From contig CAAFUN010000168.1 in NCBI GenBank assembly GCA_900766195.1, positions 1-64,000 of the forward strand: DNA of 64,000 nt, read 5' to 3'. This DNA comes from an uncultured Bacteroides sp. (GTDB taxonomy: Bacteria; Bacteroidota; Bacteroidia; Bacteroidales; Bacteroidaceae). The translations under genes were made by a program, and so were the position numbers. Positions 17,589-27,114 of this stretch are shown here, piece after piece. The stretch's first letter is position 1; every line of letters starts with the position of its first letter. The notes beneath the pieces are model-generated. The model was not told the DNA's origin. It made no database searches and saw only the letters and a list, made by a program, of their open reading frames with translations.

Positions 17589-20500
17589 ATGAATAAGATT
17601 CATAGCTATATATTCAGAATTAGCTTGACAGCATTTAGCCTATTCATTTGCTTACAAACGTATGCTGACGGATCAAAAGATCTCTATCCAAATGGAGCAA
17701 AAGGATGGAGAGCCTACCTTGCCTCCAATAGTAATTCCGTAAGTAAAGCTCTACCTTTTGGTAGCCGTGGAACACATTATGTATATGTTAAGAGTGGGGA
17801 ATATATAGCGATGGCTTCAAGTGAATGGAGTAGCAATACTGCTCTTAAAATATATGATCCGGATAATGCAGATGTTTCTCCCACGAGAGGCTCAGACGGA
17901 CGCATTACAAACCGCAATCAAGAATTAGCCGGACCAAAACTATCTACTTCAGATAATACATCAAACAGATATACTCCTGTTTATTATCGTGCAACAAAGA
18001 CGGGTATCTATCGAGTTGAGTTTTGGCCAAGTTCAAGTGTAAATTCAGCATTTAACAACACAAATAATGAAGGCAAGATCGATAACTGGGATAACTGGAA
18101 TAGTAGTGGTAGTAGTAGTCTCATAGCTGCATGGGATGTTTCTGTCATCAACAGTGCTCAGACTGGTTTTATTACTGGGCGTGTATACGCTAATGTATTA
18201 AATATGAGAATAAATGAATCATCTAAAGCTAGTGAAGGCTTTTATGGACAGATGTATGTATTAACCAAAGATGGATATATCTATCGCGTAAATAATAACG
18301 GGGACAATGGTATTGTATTCTCATTCTTTGTGAATAGCAATGGTTTCGTAAAAGGAAAGCAAAGCAATGGCTCTATAGACTATACCCCTCTTTATAAGAG
18401 TTTGACTACAATAGATGCTGCGGTTACCAACAAACAGATATGGGATGCTACAGGAGCTGATAACGCTCAAAACACTACCCACAAAATGTTTTACACCTTA
18501 CCTGCCAACGATTTACCAAATACGGATAATGTACCGATTGCCGGAGCTGTTCCGGGCGGTTCGACATGGTTGAGAAATACCGTGAAGAAGCCTACCGTGG
18601 AAGAGGTTAAAATACTGGGGGCGGATCAGTCGAACGGACAAATCAGCACAAAAGGAGGTTATATCCAGTTTAAAGCAAGTTCCCAAGGAAATTATATAAT
18701 CACAATTAAAAGCAGCCAAACGCCCGCAAATTTTGTAACCCGACAGTTGATTGGCTCTGCTATAGCAGGGTTGAATAATGTTTACTGGAACGGGAAAGAC
18801 GGTAATGGCAAGTCCATTCCAACAGGATCTGCTCCGGCAACTGTTACCGTCCAGCTGCAAGGGGCGGAAGTTCATTTTCCTTATTTTGATGTGGAAAATA
18901 ATATCAACGGAATCAAACTCGAACTACTCAAATCCGATAATTTAAATCAAGTAGAATCGGATATTGTGTATTGGAACGATGTGAATATACCGACGACTGG
19001 CATATCCGGATCCACGTCTAATCCAATAAACAACAGCCAACTGCCTATAGCTTTGGGAGGAGTAAACAGTACAGGTATATCCAGTAGTACGAACGGACAC
19101 AAATGGGGAGGAAATGCTACAACTGGGACATTTGGTGATGAAAAATCCATGGATACTTGGACTTTTATCAAAGGAGAAGAGGAAACTGTAAATACTGAGG
19201 TCACAATGAATGTGGCTGACCTTAAAATAACAGCGGTTACACCAGATAAAAACAAAGTTGCTATCGGTGAGAACCTTGCTTATACTATAAAAGTGAAAAA
19301 TGGAGAAACCGGAGATGGCAATAGTGATGTCAAAGGCGCTAAGTTTACCTTTACCTTACCCGAAGGATTCGATGATAGTTCAGTAACCCCTGTTTTCAAT
19401 GGAAACGGTTGTGGTACGGAAGCAAATGGGCAAAAGATTTCTTATGATCCCTCCACAAGGATATACACCTCTTATCTAAACTTGCCGAATGGTTGTGAGA
19501 TAACCTATGTCATCACAGCGAAGGTGGTTTCGGGAGCGGCAGGCAGCAAATCTGCTGAAGCAACCATTCTCCGTCCAAATGACGTGACCGACCCGGATGC
19601 CACAAACAGAAGCAATCCAGAGAATCCGTTGGCTACCAATCCTAATTTTAGCACAGATGTGGATAAGTACTACGTGGCGCCTTTTGATGCACAATACGAA
19701 TGTGATAAACGGGATGAGACATTATTCCCTCCGGGAACTCCATGTAATAACATGAAATCGGTGGATGTAGCATTGATGGCTAACTATTGGTACGGAACAA
19801 ATAGCAATGAATGGAAGGATAAGGACAATTGGACAGCCAAATTTGTACCGGGAGAAGGAGCTGACATCATATTCGCGACAACCGCCAACAACGGGCCTAC
19901 CGGTGACGGAAACGGTCAAGGTCCAGCAATAAAAGACCTTTATTTGGACAATGTAGACCAAAGTACCAGTGGTGGTCGTATTATAGGCAATCTGGAAAAC
20001 AATTCTAATCAAAACTTGGTCATCACTACCGGCAATCAACTCAAAATAAATGGTGTAGTGAAAGATACGAACACCACTGGCGGAACGATTGTAGTGAAAG
20101 CAGATCCTAATAATAGTACACCAAACGGTACACTGATTTTCAGCAATCCGGCTAAATACGCCGATAATGCCGCTGTAGGGGCTACCGTGGAATTCTATAA
20201 CAAGGCTTACGACTGTGCCAATTGCGGATATTATCGTAAATCATGGCAATACTTCGGCATACCCGTACTTAAAAGCAATACATTCCCAACGAGTGATGTT
20301 ACCGGCACTGAAACGATCAACCAATGGGTGGAGCCGTTCGACGGCAACAAATGGCAAACGGCACCTTATAACCCGACAGTATTTACAGCTTTCAAAGGCT
20401 ATGAGATGACAAACAGTGCCACATCTGTTCCAACTGAAGTCTACAAATTTATCGGTACGCTAAACGTGGGTAATGCTACGGTGGCGTTGACTAAAACAGC

Positions 20501-21578
20501 AAGCGTGAATTATTCCGGCACCAATCTGATAGGGAACTCTTATACGGCAGCAATACCGATTAATTCCGATGCCTTAAAGTTCTCACCAACGATTACGAAC
20601 CAAACCGTCTATCTTTTCAACACTGGTACACGTGACCAATGGAGAAAGCTCAATGGAAGTACAGCTTCAGGTCTCATGGCAGGGCAGTATCTTGCCGTGC
20701 CTATCAAACTTGCCGGACAAGAGGGTATCCCTTCAATGATTCCTTCAACCCATGCCTTTATGGTAATTGCAGACAAGGCTACATCCCTAACCATAGATTA
20801 TAGCAAGCTGGTAAAGAACCAGACCATAACAGATGCTTTGGGTAACCAAATTGCTACTCGTTCATCAGCAACGGAGACAACAGCAACATCGGCAACAACC
20901 GACAGGGTACAAAAGCTACCCTCCATTGTAATGGATGTAATAGGACAAGGCACTGCCGACCGACTGTGGATATTCAGCAAAAAGAACACCACGTATGGTT
21001 TCGACAGTGGATGGGACGGACACAAAATGGCGGATGAAGGGCTCTCACAACTCTATGTATCCGCTACAGACAGCAGCAGACTACAAGTAGCAACTGTGCC
21101 AAGCATGGATAAAGTAGAGATAGGATTTATTCCTGCCGCAGAAGGACAATATACATTAGAATTTGCTATGTCCGATGAGCTAAATAAAGATCAAGTTTTC
21201 TTAAACGATTTGTTGACAGGAAACTACCGGCAGATTAAGAACAGAGAAATTTATACATTTGATGCAAAAACAGATCAACCCTATAAACGTTTCAGCTTGT
21301 CATATAAAGAGGGTAGTACTGCATTCACTACCGACGAAGCTTTAATTAATATAAGCGTCACTGAAGATGAAAAGATTAAGATTACAAATGGCAGCAAAAA
21401 GTCATGCACTGCACAAGTATCCAATGAGCAAGGAATACTTTTGCAGCAGATTGAAGTGAAAGCTAATGGAGAAGAAATACTGAAAAATATTACTTCGGGA
21501 ACATATATTGTACGACTGGAAAATGCCACAGTAAATGACGTTAGAAGAATAACTGTAAAAGTATTATCAGAATATTAA
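17589..21578 (+). CDS. Large secreted adhesin-like protein with DUF11 and C-terminal sorting-like domain
   Basis: A 1329-aa exported protein with a signal peptidase I type leader (ending LQTYADG) and no lipobox. The N-terminal 530 residues are unlike the paralogue and beta-rich. A DUF11-like domain follows at about 535-660 (LKITAVTPDKNKVAIGENLA, then GAKFTFTLPEGF). From about residue 732 (NYWYGTNSNEWKDKDNWTA) to the end, about 595 residues are shared with the next gene, including the CANC motif at 876-879 and NTGTRDQWRKLNGSTASGLM. The last 75 residues (CTAQVSNEQGILLQQIEVK, then TYIVRLENATVNDVRRITVK) resemble a type IX secretion C-terminal sorting fold. It is the eighth gene of the fimbrial operon. 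Binding target is unknown. Confidence 0.72.
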   Translation: MNKIHSYIFRISLTAFSLFICLQTYADGSKDLYPNGAKGWRAYLASNSNSVSKALPFGSRGTHYVYVKSGEYIAMASSEWSSNTALKIYDPDNADVSPTRGSDGRITNRNQELAGPKLSTSDNTSNRYTPVYYRATKTGIYRVEFWPSSSVNSAFNNTNNEGKIDNWDNWNSSGSSSLIAAWDVSVINSAQTGFITGRVYANVLNMRINESSKASEGFYGQMYVLTKDGYIYRVNNNGDNGIVFSFFVNSNGFVKGKQSNGSIDYTPLYKSLTTIDAAVTNKQIWDATGADNAQNTTHKMFYTLPANDLPNTDNVPIAGAVPGGSTWLRNTVKKPTVEEVKILGADQSNGQISTKGGYIQFKASSQGNYIITIKSSQTPANFVTRQLIGSAIAGLNNVYWNGKDGNGKSIPTGSAPATVTVQLQGAEVHFPYFDVENNINGIKLELLKSDNLNQVESDIVYWNDVNIPTTGISGSTSNPINNSQLPIALGGVNSTGISSSTNGHKWGGNATTGTFGDEKSMDTWTFIKGEEETVNTEVTMNVADLKITAVTPDKNKVAIGENLAYTIKVKNGETGDGNSDVKGAKFTFTLPEGFDDSSVTPVFNGNGCGTEANGQKISYDPSTRIYTSYLNLPNGCEITYVITAKVVSGAAGSKSAEATILRPNDVTDPDATNRSNPENPLATNPNFSTDVDKYYVAPFDAQYECDKRDETLFPPGTPCNNMKSVDVALMANYWYGTNSNEWKDKDNWTAKFVPGEGADIIFATTANNGPTGDGNGQGPAIKDLYLDNVDQSTSGGRIIGNLENNSNQNLVITTGNQLKINGVVKDTNTTGGTIVVKADPNNSTPNGTLIFSNPAKYADNAAVGATVEFYNKAYDCANCGYYRKSWQYFGIPVLKSNTFPTSDVTGTETINQWVEPFDGNKWQTAPYNPTVFTAFKGYEMTNSATSVPTEVYKFIGTLNVGNATVALTKTASVNYSGTNLIGNSYTAAIPINSDALKFSPTITNQTVYLFNTGTRDQWRKLNGSTASGLMAGQYLAVPIKLAGQEGIPSMIPSTHAFMVIADKATSLTIDYSKLVKNQTITDALGNQIATRSSATETTATSATTDRVQKLPSIVMDVIGQGTADRLWIFSKKNTTYGFDSGWDGHKMADEGLSQLYVSATDSSRLQVATVPSMDKVEIGFIPAAEGQYTLEFAMSDELNKDQVFLNDLLTGNYRQIKNREIYTFDAKTDQPYKRFSLSYKEGSTAFTTDEALINISVTEDEKIKITNGSKKSCTAQVSNEQGILLQQIEVKANGEEILKNITSGTYIVRLENATVNDVRRITVKVLSEY

Positions 21579-21669
21579 TTTTTAGGTAATATAAAGGATA
21601 GGCACATAAAAAAGAGAAACATACAGAACTTAGGATGAAACGATTTCAAAATTAACGACTATTAATATT

Positions 21670-24600
21670 ATGAATTATTTTGATCATAAACACTTTTTCA
21701 AACTGATATTTCTTATTATATGCAGCCTATTCGTTTCGATAACTGGACATGCACAGTTTACCATTACTGAGAACTTTAAAGGAAGCAGTACTGGGAGTAA
21801 CATTATTCTAGGTGGCAAAGGGACCGGAAAAGAAAATGCTTACTTGACTTCCGGAAATAATTATGGTTCTGGTGACCCTGTCAATCAAGGCTGGCTACGC
21901 CTCACAGAAGCAGTTGGAAATAGAGCGGGCTATGCCTATATCGACAAATCATTTCCAGCAACTATGGGCGTATCTATTGAATTTGAATATAAGGCTTGGA
22001 GAAATAATGACGATACGTTTCAAGGCGCAGACGGATTTTCCGTCTTCTTGTTTAATGCAACCTCTTCTTTCAATATAGGAGGCTATGGTGGTTCTTTAGG
22101 CTACGCCAATTATAATAACACTAGCGGCTTAGCAGGTGCCTATTTAGGTATAGGAATTGACGAATATGGAAATTTTGCCACACCCGGCGATGGAAGAAAT
22201 GGCGGTGTAAGTAACTTACAACCCAATTCCATTACCCTCCGAGGTTCTGAAAAATCAAAATGGAAATATCTAACTTCCTATCAATTACAGACATCTCCCA
22301 GCAACAACGGAGATACATCCATGGATTGGAATACAACAACATCCACACGCCCTACCGACAGCCAATTCTACCGGAAAGTAAAAATCTTAATAACCCCTAC
22401 GGGAACCACCAACTCTCCCAAATATCATATTGCAGTCTATTGGACAACGACACCCGGTGGAGCTTATCAGACGAAGCCATTATTGGAATATGACACAACA
22501 GAACAAATTCCCGACAAGCTGAAATTGGGCTTTGCAGCCTCTACAGGAGGAGGATTTAACTACCATGAAATCCGCAATGTATTGATTACTACTCCTGGAA
22601 ACGTGCGGGTACAGAAAAGTGTAGATTACACGAGTCAGACTCAATATAATGATCTGACTTATACCATCAGTGTTACTAATGACAGCGGAGCCGACTTGAG
22701 TGGAATACTTCTGAACGATACTATAAAGGACGGATTGGGAAATACCTTGTCACCAAATGACTTTCAGATTAAATCCATCACTTTCAATAACGACGGTTAC
22801 TCCGCCAATACTGCCACCGGATTTACTAGTGGCACCGCTGTAACTTCGGGATTTTCTAATCCCTTAACCACCACAACTCTGAAGTTAGCAAAAAGCTCTA
22901 CGGTATCTTTTAAGATTATAGGTACTATCAAAACTATACCAAAAGGGGGAGTGATTAATAACAGTGTGGGCATAGACCCTTCACCTTCCGGAATTACCGA
23001 TGTCGATTTGACAAACAACTATTCCACCGTAAGCACAACAGTGCTCAATCCTAATGTTGATCTGAAAGTGGAAAAAGGAGTGGACAACCATGGCAGAGCC
23101 AAGTTGACCGGTAATGTATTTACAATACAGGTAACCAATATCAGCAGTGGGGATAAGCCGGCAAACACGACTTACCCTGTTACTGTTACTGATACCATTC
23201 CCGCCGGATTAACAGTAACGAACTATACAGGAAAATCAGGGACTGAAAATGGCTGGACGGCTACTAAATCAAGCAACATTTATACCTTTACACGCACCGA
23301 CGAATTGAAGTCTCAATTCGCTTATCCTAATATTATTATCAGCGTGACTCCAGACAAGACGCACAGTTCTTGGACAAACAAGGCCACTCTTATCTACTCG
23401 AAAGATACCAATCTGGATAATAACAGCAGTAATACCATTTTAAAATGGTACAACTATTGGTATGGTACGAATGGCTCGGACTGGAGCGTGGCAAACAACT
23501 GGACTGCCAACTTTGTACCCGAAGCGGGATGGAATGTAGAATTTGCCACAACAGATAACAACAGCGGCGATGACGGTAACGGCAAAGGCAAAGCCATCAA
23601 CCATTTGTACTTGGATGCAGTTAACCAAAACAATAGCGGCGGCCGAATCATCGGTAATCTGATTAACAATTCGGATCAAAACTTGGTTATTACTGCCGGT
23701 AATCAGCTTATCATAAATGGTATAGTAGCCGATAATAACCCCTCTGCCGGAACAATTGTTGTAAAAGCAGATCCTGAAAACAAGAAGACAAGCGGCACAC
23801 TAATCTTTACCAATCCAACCAACAATACTACTGTTGGTGCTACCGTGGAATTCTATAACAAAGCTTATGATTGTGCCGATTGTGGATACTATCGTAAGTC
23901 ATGGCAATACTTCGGCATACCGATACAAAGTGGTACACTACCACTAAATGATGTTACTGGCAATGAAACGGTAAACCAGTGGGTAGAATCCTTCAAAGGC
24001 AACAAATGGCAAGCAGCTCCTTATACTCCAGACTCAGAATTAAAGGCATTCAAAGGCTATGAGATAACAAATAGCTCTAAGGCTTTGCCAACTGAGGTAT
24101 ACAGCTTTAATGGAATACTCAATACGAGCAACGCTACAGTGTCTTTGACTAAAACAGCGAATGTAAACTATTCCGGAACCAATCTGATAGCAAACTCCTA
24201 TACGGCAGCAATACCTATTAAAGATGGTATAACGGCAGACATCACCGATAAGACTGTGTATTTATTCAATACAGGAACGCGTGACCAATGGAGAAAACTC
24301 AATGGAAGCACAGCTTCAGGACTCATGGGTGGGCAGTACCTTGCCGTGCCTATCAACCTTGCCGGACAAGAGGGAATCCCCTCTATGATTCCGTCAACGC
24401 ACGCTTTTATGGTAATTGCAGACAAAGCCACGTCCTTAGTCATAGACTACAGCAAGCTAGTAAAGAACCAAACCATAACAGATGCTTCAGGTAGCCAAAT
24501 AGCTACACGCTCAATAGCAACGGACATCGCGACAACCGGAACAACAGAAACCGAAGCTGTACAAAAGCTACCCTCTATCGTAATAGACGTACTCGGTCAA

Positions 24601-25230
24601 GGTACAGCCGATAGAATATGGATATTTAGCAAAGAGAACACCACCTATGGATTTGACAGCGGGTGGGACGGACATAAGATGACAGATGAAGGTCTTTCAC
24701 AACTCTATGTATCTGCTGCAGACAGCAGTAAACTACAGGTAGCCACTGTGCCGAGCATGGATAAAGTAGAAATAGGGTTTGTCCCTGCCACAGAAGGACA
24801 ATATACATTAGAATTTGCTATGTCCGATGAGCTTGGTAAAGATCAGGTCTTCCTAAACGATTTGCTGACAGGAGACTGTCGACAGATTAAGAACGGAGCA
24901 ACTTATACTTTTGATGCAAAAGTAGATCAGCCCTACAAACGTTTCAGTTTGTCATACAAGAAGAGTAGTACTGCATTCACTACCGATGAAGCTTTAATTG
25001 ATATAAGCGTCACTGATGATGGAATGATTAAGATTACAAATAGTAGCAAAAAATCGTGCACCGCACAAGTATCCAATGTGCAAGGTATGTTCTTGCAACA
25101 GGTTGAAGTTAAAGCTAATGGTGAAGAAATTTTAAAAAGCATTACTCCGGGAACATACATTGTACGCCTTGAAAATGCCACAGTAAATGATGTGAGAAAA
25201 GTTATAGTGAAGAAATCTTCAGAAAAATAA
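21670..25230 (+). CDS. Large secreted lectin-like adhesin with DUF11 repeats
   Basis: A 1186-aa exported protein (leader ending ITGHAQF, no lipobox). Residues about 28-315 look like an L-type (legume-like) lectin domain: GADGFSVFLFNA and AYLGIGIDEYGNFATPGDG correspond to the carbohydrate-site and metal-site loops of that fold. Two DUF11-like repeats follow (about 316-455 and 460-590: VRVQKSVDYTSQTQYNDLTY and VDLKVEKGVDNHGRAKLTGN). From NYWYGTNGSDWSVANNWTA (about residue 595) to the end it is the paralogue of the preceding protein, with CADC at 735-738 and the same sorting-like C-terminus. It is the last gene of the operon, followed by a terminator. A glycan-binding role is inferred from the lectin-like domain. 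Confidence 0.75.
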   Translation: MNYFDHKHFFKLIFLIICSLFVSITGHAQFTITENFKGSSTGSNIILGGKGTGKENAYLTSGNNYGSGDPVNQGWLRLTEAVGNRAGYAYIDKSFPATMGVSIEFEYKAWRNNDDTFQGADGFSVFLFNATSSFNIGGYGGSLGYANYNNTSGLAGAYLGIGIDEYGNFATPGDGRNGGVSNLQPNSITLRGSEKSKWKYLTSYQLQTSPSNNGDTSMDWNTTTSTRPTDSQFYRKVKILITPTGTTNSPKYHIAVYWTTTPGGAYQTKPLLEYDTTEQIPDKLKLGFAASTGGGFNYHEIRNVLITTPGNVRVQKSVDYTSQTQYNDLTYTISVTNDSGADLSGILLNDTIKDGLGNTLSPNDFQIKSITFNNDGYSANTATGFTSGTAVTSGFSNPLTTTTLKLAKSSTVSFKIIGTIKTIPKGGVINNSVGIDPSPSGITDVDLTNNYSTVSTTVLNPNVDLKVEKGVDNHGRAKLTGNVFTIQVTNISSGDKPANTTYPVTVTDTIPAGLTVTNYTGKSGTENGWTATKSSNIYTFTRTDELKSQFAYPNIIISVTPDKTHSSWTNKATLIYSKDTNLDNNSSNTILKWYNYWYGTNGSDWSVANNWTANFVPEAGWNVEFATTDNNSGDDGNGKGKAINHLYLDAVNQNNSGGRIIGNLINNSDQNLVITAGNQLIINGIVADNNPSAGTIVVKADPENKKTSGTLIFTNPTNNTTVGATVEFYNKAYDCADCGYYRKSWQYFGIPIQSGTLPLNDVTGNETVNQWVESFKGNKWQAAPYTPDSELKAFKGYEITNSSKALPTEVYSFNGILNTSNATVSLTKTANVNYSGTNLIANSYTAAIPIKDGITADITDKTVYLFNTGTRDQWRKLNGSTASGLMGGQYLAVPINLAGQEGIPSMIPSTHAFMVIADKATSLVIDYSKLVKNQTITDASGSQIATRSIATDIATTGTTETEAVQKLPSIVIDVLGQGTADRIWIFSKENTTYGFDSGWDGHKMTDEGLSQLYVSAADSSKLQVATVPSMDKVEIGFVPATEGQYTLEFAMSDELGKDQVFLNDLLTGDCRQIKNGATYTFDAKVDQPYKRFSLSYKKSSTAFTTDEALIDISVTDDGMIKITNSSKKSCTAQVSNVQGMFLQQVEVKANGEEILKSITPGTYIVRLENATVNDVRKVIVKKSSEK

Positions 25231-25299
25231 AATCTAAAGATATCAGACTGATGCTAATGAAATACATGCATCAGAGTAATTTGGTTTATTTGATTTATA

Positions 25300-25330
25300 G
25301 CCCCTTATTTCAAAAAGTGAAGTAAGGGGC
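25300..25330 (+). terminator. Terminator of the fimbrial/adhesin operon
   Basis: GCCCCTTATTTCA and TGAAGTAAGGGGC pair over 13 positions with one mismatch around a 5-nt loop, followed by ATTTCTATT. It closes the operon 70 nt after the last stop codon. Confidence 0.8.
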
Positions 25331-25413
25331 ATTTCTATTACAATAAAACGCAGAAGACATCTAAATTGGGCCATATTTAAGTAAAATACAATTTGAACGT
25401 CTTCACGACTCTT

Positions 25414-25875
25414 TTATTGATCTTTAAGATCAGAATGAGCAAAAGACCAGTGCGTATGAACAATTTTCCATTTCCCATCTTTATTCAACTTATATACCTC
25501 GGTACAATTCCACTTGCTAACTCTTGTATCTGAGTAAGAATGAAGATTGTATGACAGTACCGCCATTCCTTCAGAAGCGCAAACCTGAGGATTAATCATT
25601 TCGTATTTTGACACACGTACTAATCCTCTAGCTGGTTCATAATACTTTTTCAATGCTTCCAATCCATCAAGCCTCTGCCCGATAGCAGGATCGAAGTAAG
25701 TCACATTATCTGCCGAAAGAGCAAGATACGCGTCAGGATCTCCTTGATTCCATTTTTCCAAAGCATTTTTCTCCAATGCAATGATTGTTTGGGTGATATT
25801 ATCACCCTTTGTTTGCGAAAAGCTCATAATACTACATATTAAGAATGATACAAATAAAAATGTTTGTTTTGCCAT
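25414..25875 (-). CDS. Secreted NTF2-like (DUF4440/SnoaL-type) protein
   Basis: A 153-aa exported protein with a signal peptide (MAKQTFLFVSFLICSIMSFS) and an NTF2-like fold: IIALEKNALEKWNQGDPDAY, NVTYFDPAIGQRLDGLEALK, and C-terminal YKLNKDGKWKIVHTHWS. Proteins of this fold include small enzymes and binding proteins; no catalytic assignment is possible. It has its own promoter (-7 box at 25901-25908). It faces the fimbrial operon tail to tail across the terminator and is not obviously linked to it. Confidence 0.8.
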   Translation of the reverse strand: MAKQTFLFVSFLICSIMSFSQTKGDNITQTIIALEKNALEKWNQGDPDAYLALSADNVTYFDPAIGQRLDGLEALKKYYEPARGLVRVSKYEMINPQVCASEGMAVLSYNLHSYSDTRVSKWNCTEVYKLNKDGKWKIVHTHWSFAHSDLKDQ

Positions 25876-25900
25876 ATCAATAATTATTAGTTGTACTGCG

Positions 25901-25908
25901 CAAAATTA
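25901..25908 (-). promoter_or_regulatory. Promoter -7 box of the NTF2-like gene
   Basis: CAAAATTA on the plus strand reads TAATTTTG on the minus strand, matching TAnnTTTG, 25 nt upstream of the ATG at 25875. Confidence 0.5.
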
Positions 25909-25999
25909 CTCTTCTCCTTAGACAAAAGTTTAATATAAATAATGAAAGAAATAGCACCTTTAAGGATCTAACTATTTCATATCGTATTTTAAGCAAGAA

Positions 26000-26031
26000 A
26001 TCCCTCGCCAAAACATAGAATAACGAGGGAT
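26000..26031 (-). terminator. Terminator-like hairpin after the AraC-family gene
   Basis: ATCCCTCG and CGAGGGAT form an 8-bp stem with a 16-nt loop. On the minus strand it is followed by TTCTTGCTTAAAA, and it lies 53 nt past the stop of the AraC-family gene. Confidence 0.5.
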
Positions 26032-26083
26032 CCTATCGTTTTCAGTATCTATTGTATAGTGCTATTCAGCCTAATTATCCTAT

Positions 26084-27028
26084 TTAAAGCAGCTTCACCG
26101 GAATACAAATATCTACAATAAAGCGATGTTCGGGATGCTCCCTATAGTCATTATGATACAGTTCATACGTATATCCGTCGGCTGGTTGGTAACCACTTTC
26201 TGTCAGCCATGAGCACATCGTATTCCAAGCCTGTTCAAACTCAGTCTCTTTAATTTCAAAATGACCTACTGCATATTTGCCTCCCGCTACAGTAGATTTT
26301 CCTATTTCACCCTCAACCTTTACATCTCCTTCAACAATAATACTTGCATCCTGACGCACCTTGTCAATAGTAGTAATGGCTGGATCGTCACGGTAAACCG
26401 TGATTGTCTTTGTCAAAGGAGATACCAGTCCGCGGGGAATAGCCCATCCAAACAATTTCTCATAAGCATGCCCTATTTGATTGAAGGCTCCCATGTGACG
26501 ACAATAAATGAGATTTAACTCGGGCATTTGTTTGATTTCAATTTTCGTGTTCATAATAATTAAGTTATTAAATTCGACACTGCAAATTTCATCATTTGCC
26601 CGCTGTATATTTTTGCCTATCTTGCTGACCGGTTTGCAATTCTTGCTATATCTGACACCATCTTTAATAAAGATTGCTTTTTCTTGTCGTCGGAAATCTT
26701 TTGCACTTACGCCGAAGTGAAGTTTGAATGCCCTGCTAAAGGAAGAAATACTGCTGAAACCACACTGAAAAGCAATGTTTCCAATAGCATCCATTTCATT
26801 GTCCTGCAACAATTGAGCAGCCTTTTCCAATCTGATTCTTGACACAAAATTATTGGGTGTTTCACCCATTATAAACGCAAAAATACGATGAAAGTGATAA
26901 GGTGAAAAAGAAGCTATATCAGCCATAAGAGATAAATCCATTGATTTATCCAAATTCTGGCCAATATAATCCATCACTCGGTTTATCCTGGCTACGTATT
27001 CCCGCTTACTCAATTCTTTAAAATCCAT
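26084..27028 (-). CDS. AraC-family regulator with GyrI-like effector domain
   Basis: A 314-aa cytoplasmic regulator. Residues about 12-115 form the two-HTH AraC domain (NLDKSMDLSLMADIASFSPY, HFHRIFAFIMGETPNNFVSR, GNIAFQCGFSSISSFSRAFK). Residues about 158-314 resemble the GyrI-like/AraC effector-binding domain (IKQMPELNLIYCRHMGAFNQ, ending HRFIVDICIPVKLL), which binds small hydrophobic ligands in BmrR/SbmC relatives. It is the Rob/MarA-like architecture with the sensor fused at the C-terminus. A -7 box lies at 27045-27052, so it is probably its own transcript. Targets are unknown; the adjacent acetyltransferase is a possible candidate but nothing in the sequence proves it. Confidence 0.87.
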   Translation of the reverse strand: MDFKELSKREYVARINRVMDYIGQNLDKSMDLSLMADIASFSPYHFHRIFAFIMGETPNNFVSRIRLEKAAQLLQDNEMDAIGNIAFQCGFSSISSFSRAFKLHFGVSAKDFRRQEKAIFIKDGVRYSKNCKPVSKIGKNIQRANDEICSVEFNNLIIMNTKIEIKQMPELNLIYCRHMGAFNQIGHAYEKLFGWAIPRGLVSPLTKTITVYRDDPAITTIDKVRQDASIIVEGDVKVEGEIGKSTVAGGKYAVGHFEIKETEFEQAWNTMCSWLTESGYQPADGYTYELYHNDYREHPEHRFIVDICIPVKLL

Positions 27029-27044
27029 AATACAGATATTTACG

Positions 27045-27052
27045 CAAAAATA
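27045..27052 (-). promoter_or_regulatory. Promoter -7 box of the AraC-family gene
   Basis: CAAAAATA on the plus strand is TATTTTTG on the minus strand, a TAnnTTTG match, 16 nt upstream of the ATG. Confidence 0.5.
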
Positions 27053-27114
27053 GATAATATTTATCTGTCATTCTTTGCAAATCTTGCTGTATAAGCTCCT
27101 CAGGTTCGTAAATA

